Shown piece by piece: positions 36,955 through 45,378 of a stretch of DNA of 64,000 nucleotides. The notes under the pieces are model-generated. The model was not told the DNA's origin and did not search any database. It saw only the letters and a list, made by a program, of their open reading frames with translations. The number at the start of each line of letters is the position of its first letter. Within the stretch, counting starts at the first letter, position 1. Source of the stretch: Lewinellaceae bacterium (GTDB lineage: Bacteria > Bacteroidota > Bacteroidia > Chitinophagales > Saprospiraceae); NCBI GenBank assembly GCA_020636195.1, contig JACJYH010000004.1, positions 186,001-250,000 of the forward strand, read 5' to 3'. A program made the translations under genes and the position numbers.

Positions 36955-36987
36955 AGGCTACTCAAATTTATTTGGGTAGCCTTTTTA
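36955..36987 (+). terminator. Strong factor-independent terminator
   Basis: AGGCTACTCAAAT (36955-36967) pairs with ATTTGGGTAGCCT (36970-36982) with only one G-T wobble, followed by a run of T. It lies 22 bp after the repeat-protein stop and closes the first receptor operon. Confidence 0.88.
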
Positions 36988-37030
36988 CATCCTAAAAATT
37001 GAATTTCTAAAGATTTAAAACAGTATAATT

Positions 37031-37038
37031 TACTTTTG
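37031..37038 (+). promoter_or_regulatory. -7 element (TACTTTTG) of the GH2 gene
   Basis: A full TAnnTTTG match lies just after the terminator, 22 bp before the ATG at 37061. No good TTTG is present at the expected -33 distance, so the promoter may be weak or need an activator. No operator core like those at 28036 or 54421 is found here. Confidence 0.5.
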
Positions 37039-37060
37039 TAAATTGGGTAAAAATATCATT

Positions 37061-39439
37061 ATGGTTGTAGAGTTTCTCAAAAGATTAATACCATTTTCAA
37101 TATCAGTATTGATGTTTTTACCTATATCAAATGGTCAGTCAATAAAACTAAAACTAAACGGTAAGGTACCATTTGAACAAACTCTAAATTCATTTCCCCC
37201 TAAAACATTTACAAAAATAGCATCAATTCCTGGATTGATTGATACTGCAGTGCCTGCTATTGATCAATTGGAGAACTATTATACCGGAACATATTCCCCC
37301 AAATACAGTTGGTATAAATTTGAAATGATGATTCCAGATTCAATGTGCAACTCGTTTGCGATATTGAAAATTTTAAAGGCATCCTACGGTACTACTATAT
37401 ATATTAATGGTTTTGAAGCAGGAAACTATATGCAATGTAATACTCCAATAGATTGCGACCTTACTCCGTTTATAAAATGGGGTGAAACCAATGAGCTGTT
37501 GGTGCGTTTGGGTGATAGAAAGTGGTTGTCAAAAGATGCAGCGACAGGTTATGATAGAGAAAAATTTACTGAGATTCCTGGCATTTGGGATGATGTATTT
37601 ATAGAATTTTCAGGCCCAATAAAAATACATAGACTGCTTGCATTACCCAATTGTGATTCCAATACATTAAAAATCAAATATCAACTTGAAAATTATGCAA
37701 ATGATGTGGATAGAGATATGGAATATGCATCTATAAACTATACAATTGATTTCCATATTTCAGATTTGAAAGGCAATAAGATTACAGAATCAATAATTCA
37801 TAATGGTACTTCTACCTGCATGCAAAATTCTATTGACTCAGTGGAATTTGATATAAGTGGATTGGCATTTTGGCAACCCGAATCACCTAACCTGTATCAG
37901 GTTGTGGCAACGGTAACATCTTATGATTTTGTTTTTAAAAATTATGGTAACAAAGATGCAATAGCACCTACAAAAAAACCAGAATGGTTTGGGTTGAAGG
38001 ATGTGTGTGCGAAGAAATTTGGAAAACGATGTTTCGTATCTCATAGCGGAGACTTCTTTTTAAATGGGAAAAGGCAACACCTTTATGGATCTACCATCAC
38101 TCTGAATCGATTTTTTGAAGATAAAAATAGACAAAATTTGCCGTGGGATAGTACTTGGGTTAGGCAGCTATTGGTAAACTTACCAAAATCACTCGGATGG
38201 AACTTTTTTCGGGTGAGCCTAGGACTATTGCCTGATTTTTGGTATGACATAGCAGATGAAAATGGTATTCTGATCCAAAATGAGTACGCAATGTGGAACC
38301 TTAGAGGTAGGGAATCTCAATACCAAAAGGAATACACAGATTGGATTTGGTCAGATGGTAATCATCCAAGTATAGTCATTTGGGATGCATTGAATGAACA
38401 AAAACAAGAATACATTGGAAGAACTCTGATTCCACAACTTAAGAAATTAGATCCCACTCGAATTTGGGATCTTGGTTATATGAAGGCAGAAAAAGGATAT
38501 GCGCTTGATATGGAAGAAGTTCATTGGTATCCATTGGCTCATGGTTGGTGGGTAGATAACACCTGGTATCAAAATCACTTCTCAAACAATAAATTAGGAA
38601 GCCTATCTGAAGAATATGAAGGATTGAAAGACTTGTATGACGCCACTTGTCCCGTGATAGTCAATGAATTTGGTTGGGTATGGCAGTCACGAGATCTTAT
38701 GAAATCAGGAATTCGGACAGGTGGAAAATTTGACTACAAAAATCCTTATCCTAAACGAAAAAATTATGAGTATTTCGAGAGAAATGGTGCCCAGCTGTAT
38801 GAAGACCGCGACAATTTTGATCATTTTTTAGGGAATAATCCCACATCAGAAGTGAGGGAAGAATTTCAAGCATATGTTTTAGCCATAGAGTCTGAGATAA
38901 TTAGATCTTGCACTAAAACAGATGGGATGGCTAGTTTCGCTTACTTGAGCAATGACAATGGATTCACCGGTGATTGGTTTATGAATCCCATTTCTGAGTT
39001 ACGTCCCCACCAATCTCTTTTGGCACAATACCACACATGTACACCGTCAGCTGTTTATATTGATCTCAATGATACTAGGTATTTTGATGAGTCCAAATTC
39101 TACCTACCTAAAGAAAAAATCAAAATTGACCTAATGGCCATCAATGATTTAAATGAAGTTGTAAATGGAGTTGTGAAAGTTTCATTAGTAGATGTTCATG
39201 ATAAAAGTATGAAAGTAGCTGAACTGAATATTTCGCTTTTACCAAATGAGCACAAATCTGTTTATTTTTATCTAACTCTTCCGTCAAAAGCGGGTGGTTA
39301 CATGCTTTTGACAGAGTATACATATAGCGAGAAGACAAGAAAACAACCACAAATCAGTAGGAGATATGTTAGAGTAGGGAAGAATACGGATGTGAATTAC
39401 CCGAAGTTTCGCTTTTCTAATCTAGGGATGAAACCATAA
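37061..39439 (+). CDS. GH2-family glycoside hydrolase
   Basis: The 792-residue protein has a signal peptide (FSISVLMFLPISNGQS). An N-terminal jelly-roll sugar-binding domain includes ATIYING-like YGTTIYINGFEAG. An Ig-like middle domain and a TIM barrel follow. The acid/base pair N445-E446 (IVIWDALNEQ) and nucleophile E536 (VIVNEFGW) are intact, so it should be active. GH2 members are beta-galactosidases, beta-glucuronidases, beta-mannosidases or alpha-arabinopyranosidases; the specificity is not evident. In this locus a beta-glucuronidase or beta-galactosidase acting on rhamnose-containing oligosaccharides is plausible. The first in-frame start is a TTG at 37043, which falls at the likely transcription start; ATG 37061 is preferred. 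Confidence 0.85.
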   Translation: MVVEFLKRLIPFSISVLMFLPISNGQSIKLKLNGKVPFEQTLNSFPPKTFTKIASIPGLIDTAVPAIDQLENYYTGTYSPKYSWYKFEMMIPDSMCNSFAILKILKASYGTTIYINGFEAGNYMQCNTPIDCDLTPFIKWGETNELLVRLGDRKWLSKDAATGYDREKFTEIPGIWDDVFIEFSGPIKIHRLLALPNCDSNTLKIKYQLENYANDVDRDMEYASINYTIDFHISDLKGNKITESIIHNGTSTCMQNSIDSVEFDISGLAFWQPESPNLYQVVATVTSYDFVFKNYGNKDAIAPTKKPEWFGLKDVCAKKFGKRCFVSHSGDFFLNGKRQHLYGSTITLNRFFEDKNRQNLPWDSTWVRQLLVNLPKSLGWNFFRVSLGLLPDFWYDIADENGILIQNEYAMWNLRGRESQYQKEYTDWIWSDGNHPSIVIWDALNEQKQEYIGRTLIPQLKKLDPTRIWDLGYMKAEKGYALDMEEVHWYPLAHGWWVDNTWYQNHFSNNKLGSLSEEYEGLKDLYDATCPVIVNEFGWVWQSRDLMKSGIRTGGKFDYKNPYPKRKNYEYFERNGAQLYEDRDNFDHFLGNNPTSEVREEFQAYVLAIESEIIRSCTKTDGMASFAYLSNDNGFTGDWFMNPISELRPHQSLLAQYHTCTPSAVYIDLNDTRYFDESKFYLPKEKIKIDLMAINDLNEVVNGVVKVSLVDVHDKSMKVAELNISLLPNEHKSVYFYLTLPSKAGGYMLLTEYTYSEKTRKQPQISRRYVRVGKNTDVNYPKFRFSNLGMKP

Positions 39440-39472
39440 TTTCATTTTCAGAATTATCTCATCTCATCACAA

Positions 39473-40621
39473 CTATTTTTTTAAGAACAAGGGAAGGTCG
39501 TTGGTATTTTGACAGCCTATTTGTTCCATGACTTGCTTCAACTCTTGTGTCAATATATGCATCACCTGTTCACCACCATTATTTCCCAATGCACTGACTC
39601 CATACATAAATGAGCGACCCAAAAAAGTAAATTCAGCACCTGAAGCCAATACATTTGCGATGTCAGTACCTGATCGAATTCCGCTATCCATCATGATGGG
39701 TATTTTACTTTTAAATTCTAAAACTATGTCCTTTAATGCGCTGATGGCAGATTGACCCATATCCAGCTGTCTTCCTCCATGATTAGAGACGATCACTCCA
39801 TCTGCTCCCAATTTTATTGCTGTATCCATATCTTCTGCGCTTGCTATGCCTTTGATCACCAATTTACCTTGCCATAGGTCTCTGATTTCCTTGATTTTTT
39901 CTTGGGTTAGTCTACCTGAAAATGTTTGATTCATGAATAAGCCTAAGTGCTTTAGACTCAGGTTTTTCGGAATGTAAGGTGCCAATGTTTTAAAATTTGG
40001 TTGTCCATTGATCAAGGTACTCAATGCCCAATGAGGCCTACTCATAATTTGTATGATGTTTCTCAATGTCATCTTTGGTGGTATAGCCAAACCATTCTTA
40101 ATTTCCTTTGGTCTATAACCAAAACTAGGAACGTCAGCAAGTAACACCAATACAGGTAGGCCAACGTCTTTACAACGCTGGATCAATTGATTCCTAAGAT
40201 CATTTTCCTTGGGATGATAAAGTTGAAACCACGCTTTTCCATTGGTTATTTCAGCGATTGTTTCAATATCGGATGTACCAACGGTGCTGAGGATAAACGG
40301 AACATTATAATTGTCTGCTACTTTTGCTAATATCTCGGATGCTTTTGGCCACATCAAGCCTTGAAGTCCAATTGGGGACATGCCAAAGGGATAGTCATAT
40401 TTGATGCCCATGACTTCCGTCTTGAAATTTGCTTCATTAAAAGGCTTTGTATATGAAGGAACCAGTTCTAAAGATCGAATGTCGCTGGTGTTTTTTCTCA
40501 AGTTAATATTTTGATTGCACCCTCCATCTAAATAATCAAATGCAAATGGAGGAATTTTCTTCATTGCTTTCTCTCTTAGGAAGTCTATGGATGGGTAATT
40601 GCTATTGAATTTTGCTGACAT
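39473..40621 (-). CDS. lldD: FMN-dependent L-lactate dehydrogenase (alpha-hydroxy-acid oxidase family)
   Basis: The 382-residue protein belongs to the FMN alpha-hydroxy-acid dehydrogenase barrel family. The active-site histidine motif is IVSNHGGRQLD, with the substrate arginine in the same motif and the FMN-binding end DSGIRSGTDIANVLASGA. It probably oxidises L-lactate to pyruvate at the membrane, feeding the respiratory chain. It is the last gene of the rhamnose operon, 4 bp after the kinase gene. This makes sense because the aldolase/dehydrogenase fusion upstream is expected to produce L-lactate. Other short 2-hydroxy acids are possible substrates. Confidence 0.85.
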   Translation of the reverse strand: MSAKFNSNYPSIDFLREKAMKKIPPFAFDYLDGGCNQNINLRKNTSDIRSLELVPSYTKPFNEANFKTEVMGIKYDYPFGMSPIGLQGLMWPKASEILAKVADNYNVPFILSTVGTSDIETIAEITNGKAWFQLYHPKENDLRNQLIQRCKDVGLPVLVLLADVPSFGYRPKEIKNGLAIPPKMTLRNIIQIMSRPHWALSTLINGQPNFKTLAPYIPKNLSLKHLGLFMNQTFSGRLTQEKIKEIRDLWQGKLVIKGIASAEDMDTAIKLGADGVIVSNHGGRQLDMGQSAISALKDIVLEFKSKIPIMMDSGIRSGTDIANVLASGAEFTFLGRSFMYGVSALGNNGGEQVMHILTQELKQVMEQIGCQNTNDLPLFLKK

Positions 40622-40625
40622 ATCA

Positions 40626-41975
40626 CTAATTGAAATTAAGTTTTTGAATGCTTAATGCGGATTCCAAAACAACCATATTTAAGCTCGGTTCACCAACCAA
40701 TAATGCACCCAATGCCGATCCATAGGTGCAATTTGAAATAAAAATATTCCACCCATCTAAACGTGACTGTAAAGCGTATAAAAATATTGTATTTTTGACA
40801 AAACCGCCATCCACAATCAAATTGGAAAATTCATCATTGCCTTTGGCGATTCCAATGGTTTTAACCAAAATGGACACCAATTCGTATATTAACCTATAGT
40901 AACAATGTTCAAAGTCCCAATCCTCATCAAAAGGCTGGAATGGGTCACAGTTAGGTAGGTTCTCAAATTTAAAATATGAACATGAATCATGAGCGATGGC
41001 GGTAAAAACATTTTGGTTTAATTTAATTGTTTCTAGATATTCTTGTTCTAGATTGAAAAGTAATAAAAGTTTTTTTAACTGTAGTTCGTGCTCAAAACCC
41101 ATAAATAATTTTGCGGCTCTCACAGGCTTTTGTTCATAACTCATATAATTGAGACATTGCTGATCCAGTATCTCACGTGAAAAATCTTGGCAATTAAATG
41201 GGTTGAGGGCAACGCACCAAGTACCGGTAGAAACCAAAATAAAAGGTTCGGGCATTATTTTCAAGTATGGAATTAGTGCTGCTGAAGAATCATGAATACC
41301 TATGCCAATATTGATTTCTTTACCATCGACGGACGCTTTTTCAGTATGCCACATAGGCATTATTGGCGGTAACAAATTGGTGAAACCCTCTGATGTTATC
41401 CAGTTGTGGTATTGGTTTTGTCTATAGTCCCATAAAAAGGTATGACAACCAATGCTACAAATCCCACTGAATAATTTTTTTGTGAAAAGGAAACTTAAAA
41501 ATTGAGGAAAATGGACGGAATGTTGTATCTGTCTGAATTTCTCAGGCTTGTTATTTTTAATCCAAAACAATTGTAGAGCACTATTGAGCATACCTTCAAG
41601 CGGAGCGGCAGCTTCGACTTCAACGACATCAGTATATCTACCCAAAAATAATCGTGTAAGTGATTCTGGGAATTCTTTAGTATAGCTGTAGATAGGTGTA
41701 ATGATTTTTAGGTTACTGTCTAGGTGCACCAATGTTGCTCCATAAGTAGTGAAATTTAAATATGTGACTGTATAATCCTGTGAGTTTAAAAAGTGATTCA
41801 GGGTTTTTGTTATCCAATCAATTACTGAGTATAGATCTTCGGAAGGATCGCCATCATCATCAATGATGGGTTCAAAGTTCATTTTTATAATAGAATCAAT
41901 TGAGTAATCTTCATTGAAAACCAAACATTTTTTATTTGTTTTTCCAATGTCAAATATGACGCTGACATTTTTCAT
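40626..41975 (-). CDS. rhaB: FGGY-family carbohydrate kinase, rhamnulokinase-like
   Basis: The 449-residue protein has the actin-like ATPase fold of FGGY kinases: N-terminal phosphate-1 loop VIFDIGKTNKK, a middle IGIHDSSAALIPYL with FILVSTGTWC, and the C-terminal IVDGGFVKN adenosine region. It should phosphorylate L-rhamnulose to rhamnulose-1-phosphate. Substrate assignment rests on its place between rhamnose isomerase (4-bp ATGA overlap) and lactate dehydrogenase, and on the absence of any other sugar isomerase. It is a divergent member of the family, shorter than E. coli RhaB. Confidence 0.82.
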   Translation of the reverse strand: MKNVSVIFDIGKTNKKCLVFNEDYSIDSIIKMNFEPIIDDDGDPSEDLYSVIDWITKTLNHFLNSQDYTVTYLNFTTYGATLVHLDSNLKIITPIYSYTKEFPESLTRLFLGRYTDVVEVEAAAPLEGMLNSALQLFWIKNNKPEKFRQIQHSVHFPQFLSFLFTKKLFSGICSIGCHTFLWDYRQNQYHNWITSEGFTNLLPPIMPMWHTEKASVDGKEINIGIGIHDSSAALIPYLKIMPEPFILVSTGTWCVALNPFNCQDFSREILDQQCLNYMSYEQKPVRAAKLFMGFEHELQLKKLLLLFNLEQEYLETIKLNQNVFTAIAHDSCSYFKFENLPNCDPFQPFDEDWDFEHCYYRLIYELVSILVKTIGIAKGNDEFSNLIVDGGFVKNTIFLYALQSRLDGWNIFISNCTYGSALGALLVGEPSLNMVVLESALSIQKLNFN

Positions 41976-43243
41976 AAACCAGAAGCTCTAGAAGTGCTTC
42001 CTCTTTTTTGAACCAATTGTTGGCGTACTTGCAGTTTTCTATATGTCATGATAGGATCAATAGCTCCACCACCAAGTCTCCTCATTTCATTTACAATTGG
42101 GCGTACGTCTGTTCTAAAAGCTTTTTGTAAAATTTCTTGACATAATACGACGTCATTAGATTCTCTTGCATCATGCAATGCTTTTTGATTGATACAAAGT
42201 GCTTGCGTATAGGCGATCAAAATGGCATCTATGGATTGGAGCAAGTCTTCTAGTGGATCCTTTACATTATGACTAGCGTCAATCATCCAAGCGATATTCT
42301 CACATTTATTTTTGGCATAAAACTGTCCAAAAACGAGTTCATTGAAAATTAGAAAAAGTTGATATGGCTTTATACTACCAACCGTCAAATCATCATCACC
42401 ATACTTACTGTCGTTAAAATGAAATCCCCCTAACTTCCCTTTGTGCATCAATGTTGAAACAATGTTTTCAATGTTGGTATTCGGAAGATGGTGACCCAAA
42501 TCCACCAAAGTAAATGCTTTATCTCCGCAATGGTCAGCAAGAATATAGGAAGTGCCCCAATCTTGTATGACGTTATGATAAAAATTGGGTTCATAGGGTT
42601 TATATTCAATGAACATTCTCCAATCATCGGGTAGGTGTGCATAAATCTTTTCCAATGAATTTTGGGTGTTTTGTAATGCATGAGAAAAGTTCATTTGCCC
42701 AGGGAAATTACTTCCATCACTCAACCATACTGTCAGAGATTTTGAACCAAGCTTTTCTCCAATGTTGATCACATCGATGTTGTGTTCAATGGCTTGTTGT
42801 CTTACTTCGTGTGATACATGGCTTAATGAACCATATTTGTAGCTATATTTTTGGTCTGGTTGATCTTGAAATGTATTACTATTGACAGCATCAAAGTGAA
42901 TTTTGTGGAGAGAAGCAACTTGTATAATTGCATCAACGTCCTCAGGATAGTCCCAAGGAATATGCAGAGAAATGGCATTTGCGCTACATGTTAATGTGTT
43001 TAAAATGCTGACGTCTTGTATTTTTTCTTCAAGAGATCTTGGCTCACCACCAAATGGGAATCTGCCAAACCTTGTGCCGCCGGCACCCAATGCCCATGAT
43101 GGAATAGCCACCTGAAAATTTTTAATTGCATCCAAAACCTGGTTTGTATTGATACCTTCATTTTCTAACCTATCTATGAGACGCTTTACATCTTCTTTGT
43201 GATTTTTATATTCAAGGTTGATATCTGAAATTTCTTGGAGCAT
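41972..43243 (-). CDS. rhaI: L-rhamnose isomerase (RhaI type)
   Basis: The 423-residue protein resembles the Pseudomonas-type L-rhamnose isomerase, a xylose-isomerase-like TIM barrel. Visible are PSWALGAGGTRFGRFP near the N-terminus and the metal-site segments FIEYKPYEPNFYH, FTLVDLGHHLPNTNIE and GGFHFNDSKYGDDDLTVG. It converts L-rhamnose to L-rhamnulose in the cytoplasm with two divalent metals. It lies 16 bp after the aldolase/dehydrogenase gene and overlaps the kinase by 4 bp, so the catabolic enzymes are translationally coupled. Confidence 0.92.
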   Translation of the reverse strand: MLQEISDINLEYKNHKEDVKRLIDRLENEGINTNQVLDAIKNFQVAIPSWALGAGGTRFGRFPFGGEPRSLEEKIQDVSILNTLTCSANAISLHIPWDYPEDVDAIIQVASLHKIHFDAVNSNTFQDQPDQKYSYKYGSLSHVSHEVRQQAIEHNIDVINIGEKLGSKSLTVWLSDGSNFPGQMNFSHALQNTQNSLEKIYAHLPDDWRMFIEYKPYEPNFYHNVIQDWGTSYILADHCGDKAFTLVDLGHHLPNTNIENIVSTLMHKGKLGGFHFNDSKYGDDDLTVGSIKPYQLFLIFNELVFGQFYAKNKCENIAWMIDASHNVKDPLEDLLQSIDAILIAYTQALCINQKALHDARESNDVVLCQEILQKAFRTDVRPIVNEMRRLGGGAIDPIMTYRKLQVRQQLVQKRGSTSRASGL

Positions 43244-43259
43244 GTGTATGAATTTATAA

Positions 43260-45368
43260 TTATCTTAAAAATGCTGCGGCTATTCCTCCATCAACGTTAA
43301 TGGTATTTCCTGTGGATTTATCAAGGAGAAGAACTGCAAATACACCATTAGCTATATCTTCAGGCCTTATTATTTCCTTCAGTAAATTACGCTGTGCATA
43401 ATACTTTGGCAATTCGCTGACTTCGATACCGTAGGCTTTGGCACGACCTTCTGCCCATGTACCTTCCCAAATTTTTGAACCAATGATGACACCATCGGGA
43501 TTGATGGTATTGACCCGAATTCCAAATTCTGCCAATTCCGAAGCCAAAAGTCGAGTCATGTGTTGCTGGGCCGCCTTTGCAGTCCCATATGCAACATTAT
43601 TTGGCCCGGCAACGACACCATTTTTACTTGCTATATGGATGAAGTCCCCACCAATGCCTTGTTTTTTCAAGAGACTACTTGCACTTTTTGCCAGGAGAAA
43701 TTGACCTTTCACCAAGACATCTTGAAGAATGTTCCAATCTTTTTGTGTGGTGTCCGAAAGAGATTTTGAAATCGCCAATCCCGCCGAATGAATGATAATA
43801 TCAATCCCTCCAAATTGGATGGATGCTTTTTCCAAAGCTATAGAAATATCTTCTTCTTTGGTGATGTCACATTTCAAGCCTATTGCAGTATCTGTATCGT
43901 ACTGATATTGAATTTGTTCTGAAAAATCTTCTGAAATATCTGTACATACTACATTTGCACCTTCTGCTATTAGTTTTTGAACAATAGCATTTCCAATGCC
44001 TCCGCCTGCTCCTGTCACGAGGGCTACCTTCCGACTCAAGGGTTTTTCCTTTGGCTGTCTTTGAAGTTTGGCTTCTTCAAGTAGCCAATATTCGATTTTA
44101 AAGGCTTCTTCCCTAGGCAATGATACATATTTTGAAATGGCTTCAGCACCTCTCATCACATTGATGGCATTGATGTAGAATTCTGCTGCTACCCTAGCTG
44201 TTTGCTTGTTTTTGGCAAATGCATACATGCCAATACCAGGAACTAAAATAATGACAGGATTGGAGTCTCTTATTTTTGGACTTTGGTCGTTTGCGTATTG
44301 AGTATAGTATAATGTATATTCGTTCCTATATTGTTCAAATATTGGGGCCAATGATTCTATAAATTCTGCACTATTATTTAGGTCAGCAAGATCATTGATT
44401 TCCACTATAAGTGGTTGGATTTTTGTCCTAAGGAAATGATCTGGACAAGAAGTTCCCATTGGACCCAGTATTTTGAGATCGTTACTATTGACGAATTCCA
44501 TAACTCTTGGGTCTGCAGTGAAATGACCAACCATTCTTTGATTTTGAGAACACAATCCACGTAAAATAGGGGCTAATGTAGCCGCAACTTTTTCATTTAC
44601 TTTCGAGTGAATATATCTAGGATTTTCCCCACCAAAAACAGGTCTATTCTTCCCCGTTTTTTCTGCAATATATGCAGCTGCTTTCTCAATAGTATTCAAA
44701 CTGTTTACATAACAATCATAGGATGTTTCACCCCAAGTAAAAAGTCCATGACTTTCTAATATTAATCCATCTAAATCAGGATGATCCTTGATAAAGTTTT
44801 CAAGTATTATTCCAAGATCAAATCCTGGACGTTGCCATGGAATCCATCCAATTCGTCCATCAAAAATCTCTTGGCAAATAGACTTTCCATCTTTTGATGC
44901 AGCAATGGAAATAATGGCATCAGGATGTAGATGGTCGATATGTTTATATGGTAAAAGTCCATGAAGTGGCGTATCGATGGATGGTGCTGCACATTTTGGA
45001 TCGTACAAACAATAGTTGAACTTTTCAACCATTTCATCTTCGAATTCCAGACCTCTGTATTGATGTTTGAGGAGATGAAGTTTTTCGGTATAGAGCGACG
45101 CAACGCCTTTCAATTTTAGAGTGCCGATGTCTCCACCGCTTCCTTTTATCCACATCACTTCTGCCGGCTTCATAGTCAATGGATCTGTTTCTATGGTTTT
45201 GCAACTGGTGTTTCCTCCTCCGAAATTGGTTATTCTCAAGTCCGCTCCAAGCAGATGACTTCTGTATAAGAAAAGGCCTACCTGATCTTCTTGAAGTGTT
45301 GATGCTTCTGCATCATCCCAAAGATAGTTTACAAATTTATATGTTCGGACTGCTGAGTCAGGAATCAT
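43260..45368 (-). CDS. rhaEW: Bifunctional rhamnulose-1-phosphate aldolase / L-lactaldehyde dehydrogenase (RhaEW)
   Basis: The 702-residue fusion has a class II aldolase domain (about residues 1-420) and a short-chain dehydrogenase domain (about 440-702). The aldolase shows NFGGGNTSCK, WIKGSGGDIGTL and the metal histidines in HIDHLHPDAI. The dehydrogenase shows VTGAGGGIGNAIV and the Y-x-x-x-K site in VAYGTAKAAQQH. The family cleaves rhamnulose-1-phosphate to DHAP and L-lactaldehyde and oxidises the latter to L-lactate. It replaces separate RhaD and aldehyde dehydrogenase. The co-transcribed lldD would complete conversion to pyruvate. Confidence 0.92.
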   Translation of the reverse strand: MIPDSAVRTYKFVNYLWDDAEASTLQEDQVGLFLYRSHLLGADLRITNFGGGNTSCKTIETDPLTMKPAEVMWIKGSGGDIGTLKLKGVASLYTEKLHLLKHQYRGLEFEDEMVEKFNYCLYDPKCAAPSIDTPLHGLLPYKHIDHLHPDAIISIAASKDGKSICQEIFDGRIGWIPWQRPGFDLGIILENFIKDHPDLDGLILESHGLFTWGETSYDCYVNSLNTIEKAAAYIAEKTGKNRPVFGGENPRYIHSKVNEKVAATLAPILRGLCSQNQRMVGHFTADPRVMEFVNSNDLKILGPMGTSCPDHFLRTKIQPLIVEINDLADLNNSAEFIESLAPIFEQYRNEYTLYYTQYANDQSPKIRDSNPVIILVPGIGMYAFAKNKQTARVAAEFYINAINVMRGAEAISKYVSLPREEAFKIEYWLLEEAKLQRQPKEKPLSRKVALVTGAGGGIGNAIVQKLIAEGANVVCTDISEDFSEQIQYQYDTDTAIGLKCDITKEEDISIALEKASIQFGGIDIIIHSAGLAISKSLSDTTQKDWNILQDVLVKGQFLLAKSASSLLKKQGIGGDFIHIASKNGVVAGPNNVAYGTAKAAQQHMTRLLASELAEFGIRVNTINPDGVIIGSKIWEGTWAEGRAKAYGIEVSELPKYYAQRNLLKEIIRPEDIANGVFAVLLLDKSTGNTINVDGGIAAAFLR

Positions 45369-45378
45369 AAAAAAGATA

